From assembly GCF_015477835.1 (NCBI RefSeq), contig NZ_JADLQN010000003.1, positions 372,001 to 436,000 of the forward strand: a stretch of 64,000 bases of DNA, in the 5' to 3' direction. Each line of letters starts with the position of its first letter. The stretch's first letter is position 1. The stretch is from Nocardia higoensis. GTDB taxonomy: Bacteria; Actinomycetota; Actinomycetes; Mycobacteriales; Mycobacteriaceae. Under the pieces are notes generated by a model that searched no databases, was not told where the DNA came from, and saw only the letters and a program-made list of their open reading frames with translations. Shown in pieces: positions 35,809 to 45,500 of this stretch. A program made the position numbers and the translations under genes.

Positions 35809-36852
35809 TCATGTGAACGCCTCGACCGCCACGCCCGCCTCGTCGAGCGCGGCCCGGATGCGGCGGGCCATCTCCACCGCCGCCGGGTTGTCGCCGTGCA
35901 CACAGAGGCTTCGCGCGCGCACCGGCACGGCCTCGTCGATCGGGTCGGCTTCACCGCGGCCCGCGCCGGTCTCGGCTGTCCCGCCCTCGACACGCGACGC
36001 TTCCCGGGCCGCGCGACCACCGTCCGCCGGTCCGGTCACCGGAACGGGATTCACCATGGCGGGGTCGACCAGAACCGGCTCCAGCAGCACGGGATCCATC
36101 GGGATCGCCGCGACCGACGACACACTCATCGCCGAAGTCATGCGCACCGAGGTGGTGTCCACCGTGTTCCCGGCGTCCCCGGCATGCGGGCGGACCGACG
36201 TCACCGAGCGCACCGTCACCGACGACATCCGCAAGATCCTGACCCCGCCGGTCGTGGCGATCGACACGGCCTGTTCGACGGCGTCGTGGGCGGGAAGCAC
36301 CGCACCGGGCACATGGCGGGGAGCGAGCCCGCCGGTCTCGGTGTACGCGCGGTCGGCGAACCCCTCACCGACGAACCGGACACCGGCAGCGACCGCGGCG
36401 TGCTCGAGTTCGGTGCCCGCCGGGCCGAGCAGGACCAAGGCGGGGTCGAAGTCGATCATCGCCGCGATCACCGCGTCGGCGAGATCGCGGCCGGCGCCGG
36501 CCGAGTGGTAGAGGGCGCCGTGCGGCTTCACATAGCTGACCCGGCTGCCCGCCGCGCGGGCGAAGGCGTCGAGGCTGCCGATCTGGTAGAGCACCTCGTC
36601 GCGCAGTTCGGCGGGGGCGATGTCGATGGTGCGCCTGCCGAAGCCGACCAGGTCGCGGTGACCCACGTGCGCGCCGATCCGGACGTCGCGTTCGGCGGCG
36701 AGTTCACAGGTGCGGCGCATGATCGACGGGTCACCGGCGTGGAAGCCGCAGGCGATGTTGGCGCTGGTGACGAGATCGAGCATGGCGGCGTCGTCGCCCA
36801 TCGCCCACGGACCGAAACCCTCACCGAGATCGCTGTTGAGATCCAGCGGCAT
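35809..36852 (-). CDS. pxpA: 5-oxoprolinase subunit PxpA with large insertion
   Basis: 347-residue LamB/YcsF-family protein; the family usually has about 250 residues. The N-terminal blocks are intact: LNSDLGEGFGPW (about 5-16), ANIACGFHAGDP (31-42), HVGHRDLVGFGRR (62-74), YVKPHGALYH (107-116). The C-terminal LCVHGDNPAAVEMARRIR (about 316-333) is also present. Roughly 100 residues (210-308) are inserted between them, including a four-fold five-residue repeat (PVLLE, PVLVD, PAMVN, PVPVT). ATG 36852 follows GGAGGGAGAG. It is the first gene of the pxpABC operon, with a divergent gene upstream. Confidence 0.9.
   Translation of the reverse strand: MPLDLNSDLGEGFGPWAMGDDAAMLDLVTSANIACGFHAGDPSIMRRTCELAAERDVRIGAHVGHRDLVGFGRRTIDIAPAELRDEVLYQIGSLDAFARAAGSRVSYVKPHGALYHSAGAGRDLADAVIAAMIDFDPALVLLGPAGTELEHAAVAAGVRFVGEGFADRAYTETGGLAPRHVPGAVLPAHDAVEQAVSIATTGGVRILRMSSVTVRSVTSVRPHAGDAGNTVDTTSVRMTSAMSVSSVAAIPMDPVLLEPVLVDPAMVNPVPVTGPADGGRAAREASRVEGGTAETGAGRGEADPIDEAVPVRARSLCVHGDNPAAVEMARRIRAALDEAGVAVEAFT
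36034..36093 (-). repeat. four-copy 15-bp repeat in pxpA
   Basis: Four successive 15-bp units encode PVLLE, PVLVD, PAMVN and PVPVT. They fall in the insertion that separates the conserved halves of PxpA. Confidence 0.8.
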
Positions 36853-36961
36853 CGTCTCTCCCTCCACCCGGTGCCTACGCCTGCGTCGGCGTATCCACCT
36901 CCATTGTCGACGCGGCGCACGTACGGTGTCGACGCGCGCCCGGCGGTACGCTCGAACAGCC

Positions 36962-37780
36962 ATGGCCGCGTACTTCGATCCGACCTCCTGGTCTCCGCTG
37001 CGGGCCGTCGAGATCGGCCGACGGCTGTTCGACCAGTCCTGGCTGGAGCAGTGGCTCGCCGCCGGCAGCGCATGGGTGGATCCGGTGGTCGACCTGGGCT
37101 CGGGCACCGTCACCGCGCTGCTGCCCGACGTACTGCTGACCATGCTCAGCGAAGGCATCCTCAGCCGGTTCGGCGGTCAGGACATCGCCGTCACGGTGAT
37201 GGGTCACGAACTGCGCGCCACCTTGCGGGTGTTGAAGGTGCGCAGGCGCGGCGCGCACTTCCAAGCCCAGACGGTGCTCTCCGAACTGGACTGGGACGGT
37301 CGCTGTTTCGAGACGGTCACCGCTGTCGCGCATGGGGTGCGGCTGATTCCCGGCGTGCCGACCAAGGTGCGTGTGGCGGGCGTCGTCGTGACCGGCACCC
37401 TCACCGTCGCCGAGCTGGCGAGCTGGATCGACGCGCTCGGCCTGGACTGGCGGGCGCAGGTGCACGCGGACGGCAGGCTGCTGGTCAGACATCGCACTCG
37501 CAGGGTGACCGCGCTGGTAGAGGGACAGATCGTCGACGACCGCCTGACCATGCGCGTGGAGCGAGCGTGGTGGCGCGGCATCCGATTGCCCCGGCGGATG
37601 ACACCCGCCCCGCCGGGCGTGCTGCTGTCGGATCTGCCGCACGGCCTGCGGATCGCGCGGGCCGCACGCGAGGGCGACCTGGTGCGCTTCCGCCTGGAGC
37701 TGGCCGAGAACACGGCCTCGTTCGACCTGGCGCAGATCCGCGACGCGGTGGTCGCGGGTACCACGCTGATCATCTTCTGA
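36962..37780 (+). CDS. conserved hypothetical protein
   Basis: 272-residue protein without signal peptide or transmembrane helix. It has alternating beta-like segments (QDIAVTVMGHELRATLRVL, VRVAGVVVTGTLTVAEL) suggesting a duplicated beta-rich lipid-binding-like domain; similarity to the DUF2993/LmeA type is possible but unproven. ATG 36962 is the start; a ribosome binding site is not clear. It is divergent from pxpA and convergent with the CCA-adding enzyme gene. Confidence 0.6.
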   Translation: MAAYFDPTSWSPLRAVEIGRRLFDQSWLEQWLAAGSAWVDPVVDLGSGTVTALLPDVLLTMLSEGILSRFGGQDIAVTVMGHELRATLRVLKVRRRGAHFQAQTVLSELDWDGRCFETVTAVAHGVRLIPGVPTKVRVAGVVVTGTLTVAELASWIDALGLDWRAQVHADGRLLVRHRTRRVTALVEGQIVDDRLTMRVERAWWRGIRLPRRMTPAPPGVLLSDLPHGLRIARAAREGDLVRFRLELAENTASFDLAQIRDAVVAGTTLIIF

Positions 37781-37804
37781 CCGATGGTCGTCCGGCGGGG
37801 ACGA

Positions 37805-39268
37805 TCACCCCTGCCGCTGGGACGTCCACCACTCCAGCAGGGCGGCCTCGGCCTCGTCGCGGGTGAGCGGACCGCGATCCAGGCGCAGCTCTTTGAGGAA
37901 GTTCCAGGCCCGCCCGACATCGGGGCCCGGTCGCAGATCCAGCAACTCCATGATCGCGTTGCCGTCGAGATCGGGGCGGACCTTGGCGAGATCCTCCTGC
38001 TCGCGCAGCCGCTCGATGCGGGCTTCCAGGTCGTCGTAGGTGGCGCGCAGGGCGGCGGCCCGGCGCTTGTTGCGGGTGGTGCAGTCCGCGCGCACGAGTT
38101 TGTGCAGCCGGGGCAGCAGGTCGTCGGCATCGGTGACGTACCGACGCACCGCCGAATCGGTCCACTGACCTTTGCCGTAGCCGTGGAAGCGCAGGTGCAG
38201 GAACACCAGGCGGGCGACATCCTCGGTGAACTGCTTCGGATATTTCAGCGCGCGCATCCGTTTGCGCACCATCTTGGCCCCGACCACCTCGTGGTGGTGG
38301 AAACTGACCCCGCCGCCCGGCTCGTTGCGCTTGGTGTCGGGCTTGCCGATGTCGTGCAGCAGGGCCGCCCAGCGCAACACCAGGTCGGGATCGCCGTCCT
38401 CGAGGTCGATGGCCTGCTGCAACACCGTCAACGAATGCCAGTACACGTCCTTGTGCTGATGGTGCTCGTCGATCTCGAGCTTCATCGCGGGCACTTCGGG
38501 CAACACCCGCTCGGCCAGCCCGGTCTCGCACATCACGTCGATGCCGTCGATCGGGTGATCGCCGGCGATGAGCTTGTCCAGTTCGGTGCGCACCCGCTCG
38601 GCGGTGATCCGGTCGATCTCCTCCGCCATCGCGATGATCGCCGTACGCACCCGGGGCGCCAGTGCGAAGCCGAGCTGGGAGACGAACCGGGCGGCCCGCA
38701 ACATGCGCAGCGGGTCGTCGGTGAAGGAATCCTCCGGCGCGGCCGGGGTATCGAGCACGCCGGCCAGCAACGCGTCCATTCCGCCCAGCGGGTCCACGAA
38801 TTCCAGCGAGCCGTCCGCGGCTATGCGTACGGCCATCGCGTTCACGGTGAAATCGCGCCGCACCAGGTCACCCTCGAGCGAATCGCCGAAGGTGACCTCG
38901 GGATGGCGCGAGACCCGGTCGTAGCTGTCGCTGCGGAAAGTGGTGATCTCCACCTGCTGACCCGCTTTGGCCGCGCTGACCGTGCCGAAGGCCAGCCCGC
39001 CGGTGTCCCAGACGTGGTCGGCCCAGCCGCGCACGATCTCGAGCACCTGCTCGGGCCGGGCGTCGGTGGTGAAGTCCAGATCGGTGCCCAACCGGCCCAG
39101 CACCGCGTCGCGGACACTGCCGCCGACCAGGTACAGCTCATGGCCGCGAGCGGCGAACAACGCGCCCAGCGGAGCCAGCACATCATCCAATCTGCCGAGG
39201 GTGACCGCCGCCGAGGCCAGCAACCGGGTACGCCTCTCCTCGACGGCCAAGGCGACTTGATCGGACAC
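37805..39268 (-). CDS. pcnA: CCA tRNA nucleotidyltransferase
   Basis: 487-residue enzyme that adds CCA to tRNA 3' ends. The nucleotidyltransferase motif LVGGSVRDAVLGRLGTDLDFTT (about 45-66) has the catalytic Asp pair. RRDF and the probe-region block FTDDPLRMLRAARF follow. A C-terminal HD domain (ALLHDIGKPDT) gives phosphatase-type activity. It equals PcnA (Rv3907c), at the same place in the M. tuberculosis block. GTG 39268 is chosen because GGAG lies eight bases before it; earlier starts give a basic tail unlike the family. Confidence 0.94.
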   Translation of the reverse strand: MSDQVALAVEERRTRLLASAAVTLGRLDDVLAPLGALFAARGHELYLVGGSVRDAVLGRLGTDLDFTTDARPEQVLEIVRGWADHVWDTGGLAFGTVSAAKAGQQVEITTFRSDSYDRVSRHPEVTFGDSLEGDLVRRDFTVNAMAVRIAADGSLEFVDPLGGMDALLAGVLDTPAAPEDSFTDDPLRMLRAARFVSQLGFALAPRVRTAIIAMAEEIDRITAERVRTELDKLIAGDHPIDGIDVMCETGLAERVLPEVPAMKLEIDEHHQHKDVYWHSLTVLQQAIDLEDGDPDLVLRWAALLHDIGKPDTKRNEPGGGVSFHHHEVVGAKMVRKRMRALKYPKQFTEDVARLVFLHLRFHGYGKGQWTDSAVRRYVTDADDLLPRLHKLVRADCTTRNKRRAAALRATYDDLEARIERLREQEDLAKVRPDLDGNAIMELLDLRPGPDVGRAWNFLKELRLDRGPLTRDEAEAALLEWWTSQRQG

Positions 39269-39380
39269 GACGACATCTCCGGACTCGGGCGAAACCACGA
39301 ACGAACTGTATATCGCGACGCGGAGGCCACCCGCTGCTGCGCCGCCGCGCGGGAGCGCTGAAATGACACAGTAAGCTTGC

Positions 39381-39929
39381 TTGGTGTCTCCGGCCGATCG
39401 CGCGAACAGTCGACGCCGCCAGCCTCGGCGCCGCGGTTCGGCGGCCACTCCGGGCGATGTGGCGAAACCTCGCATGCGCACCGTACGGGAGACATCGGCC
39501 GGGGGGCTGGTGGTCGACGGTCTGGACGGTCCGAGCGAGCAGCGGTGCGCCGCGCTGATCGGGCGCACCGACCGGCGCGGACGCCTGCTGTGGTCGCTGC
39601 CCAAAGGGCATATCGAGCAAGGGGAGACGGCCGAGCAGACCGCGATCCGCGAGGTTGCCGAGGAAACCGGCATCCAGGGTGTCGTGGTTGCCGAGCTCGG
39701 CGACATCGACTATTGGTTCGTCACGGAGGGACGCCGGGTGCACAAGACGGTGCATCATTTCCTGCTGCGTTCGGTGGGCGGTGAATTGTCCGATGCGGAT
39801 GTGGAGGTCACGCAGGTGGCGTGGGTTCCGTTGACGGAGTTGAATTCACGATTGGCCTACGCGGACGAACGACGTCTGGCGGAGGTGGCGAATCGATTGA
39901 TCGACCGGATGGAGACCGGCAAGCAATGA
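39381..39929 (+). CDS. mutT4: MutT4-type Nudix hydrolase
   Basis: 182-residue Nudix protein, orthologous by sequence and position to MutT4 (Rv3908). A basic N-terminal tail (about 1-32) is followed by MRTVRETSAGGLVV and the Nudix box GHIEQGETAEQTAIREV-AEETG at about 75-97. It also has the characteristic IDYWFVTEGRRVHKTVHHF block. GTG 39381 gives the same basic tail as in mycobacteria. The stop overlaps the start of the next gene (ATGA), so the two are coupled. Confidence 0.92.
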   Translation: MVSPADRANSRRRQPRRRGSAATPGDVAKPRMRTVRETSAGGLVVDGLDGPSEQRCAALIGRTDRRGRLLWSLPKGHIEQGETAEQTAIREVAEETGIQGVVVAELGDIDYWFVTEGRRVHKTVHHFLLRSVGGELSDADVEVTQVAWVPLTELNSRLAYADERRLAEVANRLIDRMETGKQ

Positions 39930-42388
39930 CGCGTGGGCTGTTCCGGTTATTCGTTGCGGTCCTGACTCTGCTGGGTTCGGTCGCGATGGTGGCGGGGACT
40001 CCTGCCACACCCGCACAGGCTCAGCCGAGTGGATCGAGCAATTCCACGACCCCGCAATTCGTGAAATTGGCGGTGGATTCGGTCACCCCGTCGACGGTGA
40101 CGCCCTCCTCGGATCCGGTGCTGACGGTGGCGGGGACGGTGACCAATATCGGTGATCGTCCCGTGGAGGACGTCAGCGTTCGTGTGCAGCGCGCGGCGGC
40201 GGTCACCGAGCCCTCACAGCTGCGCTCGACCCTGCAGCTGGATCAGGTGAGCTACGACCTCGTCGGTCCGTTCGAGGATGTGGTCGACGAGCTGAGTCCG
40301 GGCCAGCGGCGCCAGTTCACGGTGAGCATCCCGCTGCTCTCGGATGCGGAGGCGTCGCTGCAGATCAGTGAGCCCGGTGTGTATCCGGTGCTGCTGAACG
40401 TCAACGGAACCCCGGCCTACGGCGGACAGGCGCGGCTGGACGACGCGCGCTTCCTGCTGCCGGTGCTCGGGGTCCCGCAGGCCGATCCGGGCGCGCAACC
40501 GGCGCCCTCGCCCGCACCGGTGGCAACGACCGTGGTGTGGCCGCTGGCCGACCGGCCCAGGCTGGTGGCCGGCGCCACCGGTTCGGTGGACAGCACCACC
40601 GTGCTGACCGACGACGAGCTGGCCGGTTCGCTCGGCAAGGGCGGCAGGCTCGACCAGTTGCTCGGCGCGCTGGAGACGGTCACCAGGACGGCCGGAGATC
40701 GCCGCCTGGCCTCGTCGATCTGCCTGGCCGTCGACCCGGACCTGCTGCTGACGGTGCAGGCGATGACCGCCGGCTACCGGGTGCTGGCCAGCCCGTCGGA
40801 CCCCGAAGGCGCGACCAGGCAGGGGATCGGCGAAGAACAGGCCGCCACGTGGCTGGACCGGCTGCGCGCACTGGCGCCCACCCTGTGCACGGTGGCCCTG
40901 CCTTTCGCGCAGGTGGATCCGGCGGCATTGGCCGCGGTGGGCGATCCGGCGCTGACGGCACGCGCGCTGGCCGAGCCCGCCGAGATTATCGACGCGACAC
41001 TCGCTGTGAAATCGGTGCGCGGGCTCGCCCTGCCCGACGCGGGCGCCCTCGACGCCGCGGGCGCGGCGATGCTGCGCGGCCACGGTTACGGGACCGCGGT
41101 GCTGGCGGGCACCGCCGCCGCGCCGGAGGGCAGCGCGGGCGCCGGGTCCGCGGTCGGCGATCTCGACTATTCCTACGGCGGTTCGTGGGCGGTGGGCGAT
41201 CCCGCGCCCGCGCCCGATGTGGTGCGCCTGCCCGGGGTGAGCGCCGAGCCCGCCGCGGGCACGGCGCCCGCTGTCGACGGCCCGCCCGCCGCGGGCGCCC
41301 CGCAATCGCCGGCCGCGGCCCCGGCGCCGGTGATACCCCAGGATTCGGCGCTGCGGGTGACGACCTTCGACATCTGGTCGGCGACGGCGCTGGCCGCGGT
41401 CGGCTCGAACCCCTCGACCCCGTCGTTCACGCCGGGCAGCGTGCGCTACGAGGTCACCAACGATTCCAGAACCGCACGTCTGCAGGACGCGCTCGGCGCG
41501 ATCACCTGGCGGGCGTTGAATCCGCAGGCCCCGGGTGCCCGCTCGCTGCTGATGATGCCGCCGCAACAGTGGGGGGCAAGCGGTGACGAGGCGACCGCGC
41601 TGCTGCGCCAGGTCGAAACGCTGATACGGACCGGGCTCGCCACCTCGCGCGCGCTCACCGATCTGGTGGCGCAGGCGCCCGACCCGGTGCCCTACGAGGT
41701 GGACTATTCGGCGCGCGCCGCGAGCGACGCCGTGCCCGGCCGCTTCATCGAGCCGACCAGGGTGCAGAGCAGGCGGATCACCGACCTGTTCGCCTCGCTG
41801 GTCTCGGTGCCGGAGCTGGAACCGACCCCGAGCGAGTTCCTCACTCCGCTACGCGACGACCTACTGCGTGTACTCACCCTGTCGGACCGCCGGTCGGGCA
41901 CCTTCGGCCAGCCCGACACCTGGGCTCAGCGCCGCCTCGACCAGACCACGCGCACTCTCGACGAGCTGTACCGCTCTGTGACCGTGCTGCCGCCGGGCGG
42001 CGTCTACACCCTGGCCACCGAGCAGAGCCCGCTGTTGCTGGTGGCGCGCAACGATCTGCCGGTGGCGGTCCGGATCCGGTTCCGCATCGAAGCGCCCCCG
42101 GGCGCGAACATCACCGACCTGGGCGAGCAGCAGCTGCCGCCGAACGGCACCCGTTCGTTCCGGGTGCCCACCGAGGTGAACGACAGCCGCAAACTGGTGA
42201 TCCCCATCTCGGTCACCACGGCCGAGGGGATCTTGCTGGGCGAGGCCACATCGGTCTCGGTGCGATCCAACGCCTACGGCCAGATCCTGGCCATCATCAC
42301 CGCGTGCGCCGCGCTGCTGCTGTTCGGATTGGCCGGTCGCAGGCTGTACCACCGGTTCCGTGGCAGGCCGGATCCGGCGGACGAGTGA
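39926..42388 (+). CDS. large exported membrane protein (Rv3909-like)
   Basis: 820-residue protein. An N-terminal signal peptide (about 1-32) is followed by a long extracytoplasmic region, with an immunoglobulin-like start (about 40-170), a central part with Ala/Pro-rich linkers (about 400-470) and a beta-rich part near the C-terminus (about 690-780). A C-terminal transmembrane helix (about 786-806, ILAIITACAALLLFGLAG) ends in a short basic tail. It matches Rv3909 by order and layout. The genes around it (MutT4, MurJ, SigM) suggest an envelope role. The function is unknown. Confidence 0.85.
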   Translation: MTRGLFRLFVAVLTLLGSVAMVAGTPATPAQAQPSGSSNSTTPQFVKLAVDSVTPSTVTPSSDPVLTVAGTVTNIGDRPVEDVSVRVQRAAAVTEPSQLRSTLQLDQVSYDLVGPFEDVVDELSPGQRRQFTVSIPLLSDAEASLQISEPGVYPVLLNVNGTPAYGGQARLDDARFLLPVLGVPQADPGAQPAPSPAPVATTVVWPLADRPRLVAGATGSVDSTTVLTDDELAGSLGKGGRLDQLLGALETVTRTAGDRRLASSICLAVDPDLLLTVQAMTAGYRVLASPSDPEGATRQGIGEEQAATWLDRLRALAPTLCTVALPFAQVDPAALAAVGDPALTARALAEPAEIIDATLAVKSVRGLALPDAGALDAAGAAMLRGHGYGTAVLAGTAAAPEGSAGAGSAVGDLDYSYGGSWAVGDPAPAPDVVRLPGVSAEPAAGTAPAVDGPPAAGAPQSPAAAPAPVIPQDSALRVTTFDIWSATALAAVGSNPSTPSFTPGSVRYEVTNDSRTARLQDALGAITWRALNPQAPGARSLLMMPPQQWGASGDEATALLRQVETLIRTGLATSRALTDLVAQAPDPVPYEVDYSARAASDAVPGRFIEPTRVQSRRITDLFASLVSVPELEPTPSEFLTPLRDDLLRVLTLSDRRSGTFGQPDTWAQRRLDQTTRTLDELYRSVTVLPPGGVYTLATEQSPLLLVARNDLPVAVRIRFRIEAPPGANITDLGEQQLPPNGTRSFRVPTEVNDSRKLVIPISVTTAEGILLGEATSVSVRSNAYGQILAIITACAALLLFGLAGRRLYHRFRGRPDPADE

Positions 42389-42592
42389 GTCGGGCCCCGG
42401 TACCCCCGCGCGGTAAGGAACAATCGAAGGGAATCGGCGGATCCGCGCAGCTCGAGGCGCACTACCCCGCAACACCTCGTCCGGGCGTGGCCACGGGTTC
42501 GACATCCGGGGGTGCGGCGGGGGAAGATGCCCGGTCGGCGAAACGCCGGACCGGGCCGTCGGGCACGGGTCAGGGACGACACAGGAGGCATG

Positions 42593-45500
42593 ATGAGCGA
42601 CGATGACCTCTCCGCTCATCGGCCGCAGTCCGGCGACCGTCACAGCCCCGACCGGCAGCGCGACGAGCGGCAGGCAGTCGGCCGCTCGTCCGAGGAGCTG
42701 TCCGAGGACCGGCCACACGGCGCTCCCCCTGCCCGGACCCCATCCGCACCGTGGGAGCGCAGTCCCGCACCGCGGGATCGGCCCGGCATGACGGCACGCG
42801 ATCCGCAGGGCGGTCCGCCTCCGCGTATCCCGCAGGTCAGCAGGCCGCAGATGCCGCCGGGGCGCCGCATGGGACCGGCCACCGGTCCCATGCCGCCGCC
42901 GTCGCGGCCGTTCCCCGCGCAGCACGACCCCGCGGCTCCGCCCGGTCCGGCGCCCGCTCGCCCCGGTGCGTTCCCCGGCGGGCGGGCGAACGCCTCCGGA
43001 CCCGGGCAACAGCCCGCACCCGCTCCCGTGCCCCCGGGCCACGGACAGCCGGGCTCGGCCGGTCGGCCGGGTCCGGCCGGACCGCCCGGCGGCTTCCCCG
43101 AACAGCGTGGTGCCCCCGGCGGCTCCGCGGCCGTGCCTCCTGCCCACGGAGCGGGACCGCGCCGTGGGCAGGCCCAAGAGCAGCCGCCGATGCCGCACCC
43201 CGGCGGACCGGCGACTCCCGCACCGCACCCCGGGCAGGCCACATATCCCCTCGCGGGCCCGCAGGGCGCGCCGAGGCCGGGTCCGGCCCAGCCGACTCGC
43301 ATCCCCCCGCGCCGACCCGGCGAGCAGCCGCCCGCGAGCGGGCGCCCCGCCCCGACCCCGGCGTACGGTGCGCGTCCGGTCACGCCCGCACCCGCGCGGG
43401 CGGGCGCGCCCGAACCGGTGGCGGCGGGCGGCGGTCGGCAACGTCCCGCGCCGAGCCGATTCGTCCCGCCACCCCAGCCGAGGAACAACCGGCCCAGCAG
43501 CAAGTGGGACAGCGAAGCCGAGCAGAGCCCGGAGGAGATGAAGAAGAGCGCGGCGGCGCGACTGCTGCGCGATTCCGGGTCGATCGCGGTGGCCACGCTG
43601 GTCAGCCGGATCACCGGCTTCGCCAAGGTGCTGATGCTCGCGGCCGTCCTCGGCCCGGAGATCGCCAGTGCGTTCACCTCGGCGAGCCTGATCCCGAACA
43701 TGATCGCCGAACTGGTGCTCGGCGCGGTGCTGACCGCGATCGTGGTGCCGACGCTGGTGCGCGCCGAACAGGAGGACTTCGACGGCGGCCGGGCGTTCGT
43801 CCGCAGGTTGGTGACCGCCGCGTTCACCGTGCTCGCCATCGCGACGACGCTGACCCTGGCCGCCACCCCGATCCTGGCCACCCGGGTGTTCGTCGACTCC
43901 GACGGCAAGGTCGACACCGCGCTCACCACGGCACTGACCTTCCTGCTGGTCCCCGCGATCCTGTTCTACGGCATGTCCGCGCTGTTCACCGCGGTGCTCA
44001 ACACCAGGCAGAACTTCAAGCCGGGCGCCTGGGCGCCGGTGCTCAACAATGTGGTGGTCCTGGTGGTGCTGGCCACCTACGCATTGACCCCGGGTGAGAT
44101 CAGCCTCGATCCGGTGCGGATGAGTGATCCGAAATTGCTGGTCCTCGGTGTCGGCGTCACTCTCGGCGTGGTCACCCAGGCGATGGTGCTGCTGCCCGCG
44201 ATCCGGCGTGAGGGCATCGATCTACGCCCGCTGTGGGGCCTCGACGATCGGCTCAAGCAGTTCGGCACCATGGGCGCGGCCATCATCCTCTACGTGCTGA
44301 TCAGCCAGGTCGGGCTGGTCTTCGCCAACAACATCGCCTCCAAGTCCGACGAAGCCGGCCCGGCGATCTACTCCTACACCTGGCTGCTGCTGCAGTTGCC
44401 CTACGGCGTGCTCGGCGTGACCCTGCTGACCGCGATCATGCCGCGGCTGAGTCGCAACGCCGCCGCCGACGACACCCCCGCGGTGGTCGACGACCTGTCG
44501 GTGGCCACCCGGTTGACGATGATCGCACTGCTGCCGGTGGTCACCTTCTTCACCCTGGCGGGCACGCAGGTCGGTGAGGCGCTGTTCGGCTACGCGCGAT
44601 TCGCAGGCGATGCCGAACGTCTCGGTCAGGCCCTGGCCTGGTCGGCGTTCTCGCTGATCCCCTATGCGATGGTGCTGATCCACCTGCGGGTGTTCTACGC
44701 CAGGGAACAGGCCTGGACGCCGACCTGGATCATCCTCGGCATCACCGGCGTCAAGATCAGTCTCTCCGCCTTGGCCCCGACCATCGCGAGCTCCCCGGAC
44801 CAGGTGGTGCTGGTGCTCGGCGTGGTCAACGGCGTGAGTTTCGGCGTCGGCGCGCTGATCGGCGGTTATCTGCTGCATCGCAGCCTGGGCGATCTGCGGA
44901 TGGCCAATGTCGGGCGGACCATCACCCGGGTGCTGCTGTCCTCGGTGGCGGCGGGCGCGGTCATGTGGATCGTCGACATCGTGCTCGGACTGGACCGGCT
45001 CTCCGCATCGATGGGCGGGCCCGGCTCGCTGATCCGGGTCGCCATCGACGGCGTCGTGTTGTTCACGGTGGCCTTCGGCCTGATGCGCCTGGCGGGCATC
45101 CCCGAAGTCGTCGCGATCACCGTCGCTGTCTCCCGCCGCCTCGGCATCACACCGCCCGCGCCCGACCTCGATCTGGACGGCCCGGTCGAGGAGGAACACG
45201 CCACCCAGGTGCTGCGCAGGCCGGAACGCTACATCTACACCGGCTTCGACCCGGTCATGGACGCGCAGACGATGGTGCTACCCGTGATCCGGTCGGAACC
45301 TGTCGACCCGACCGTCCGGGTCCCGTTCCCGTACCCTGTTCGGCAGAAGGGGATAAGCGGCGAGGCCGATCTTTCGGCATTCGATGACGAGACCATCAAG
45401 CTGGGCGAAGGAGGCACGAGGGTGAGCGACGACGCGGCGGTGGGCGGCGTCCCGGCCGCGGGTTCTTCCACGCCGCCGACGGCAGGGGTGTCGACCGACA

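Noticed and set aside
35011..37866. A 951-codon open frame on the plus strand over pxpB, pxpA and the following gene.
   Set aside because: It has no family features and is antisense to conserved PxpA and PxpB; such long frames are common in GC-rich DNA.
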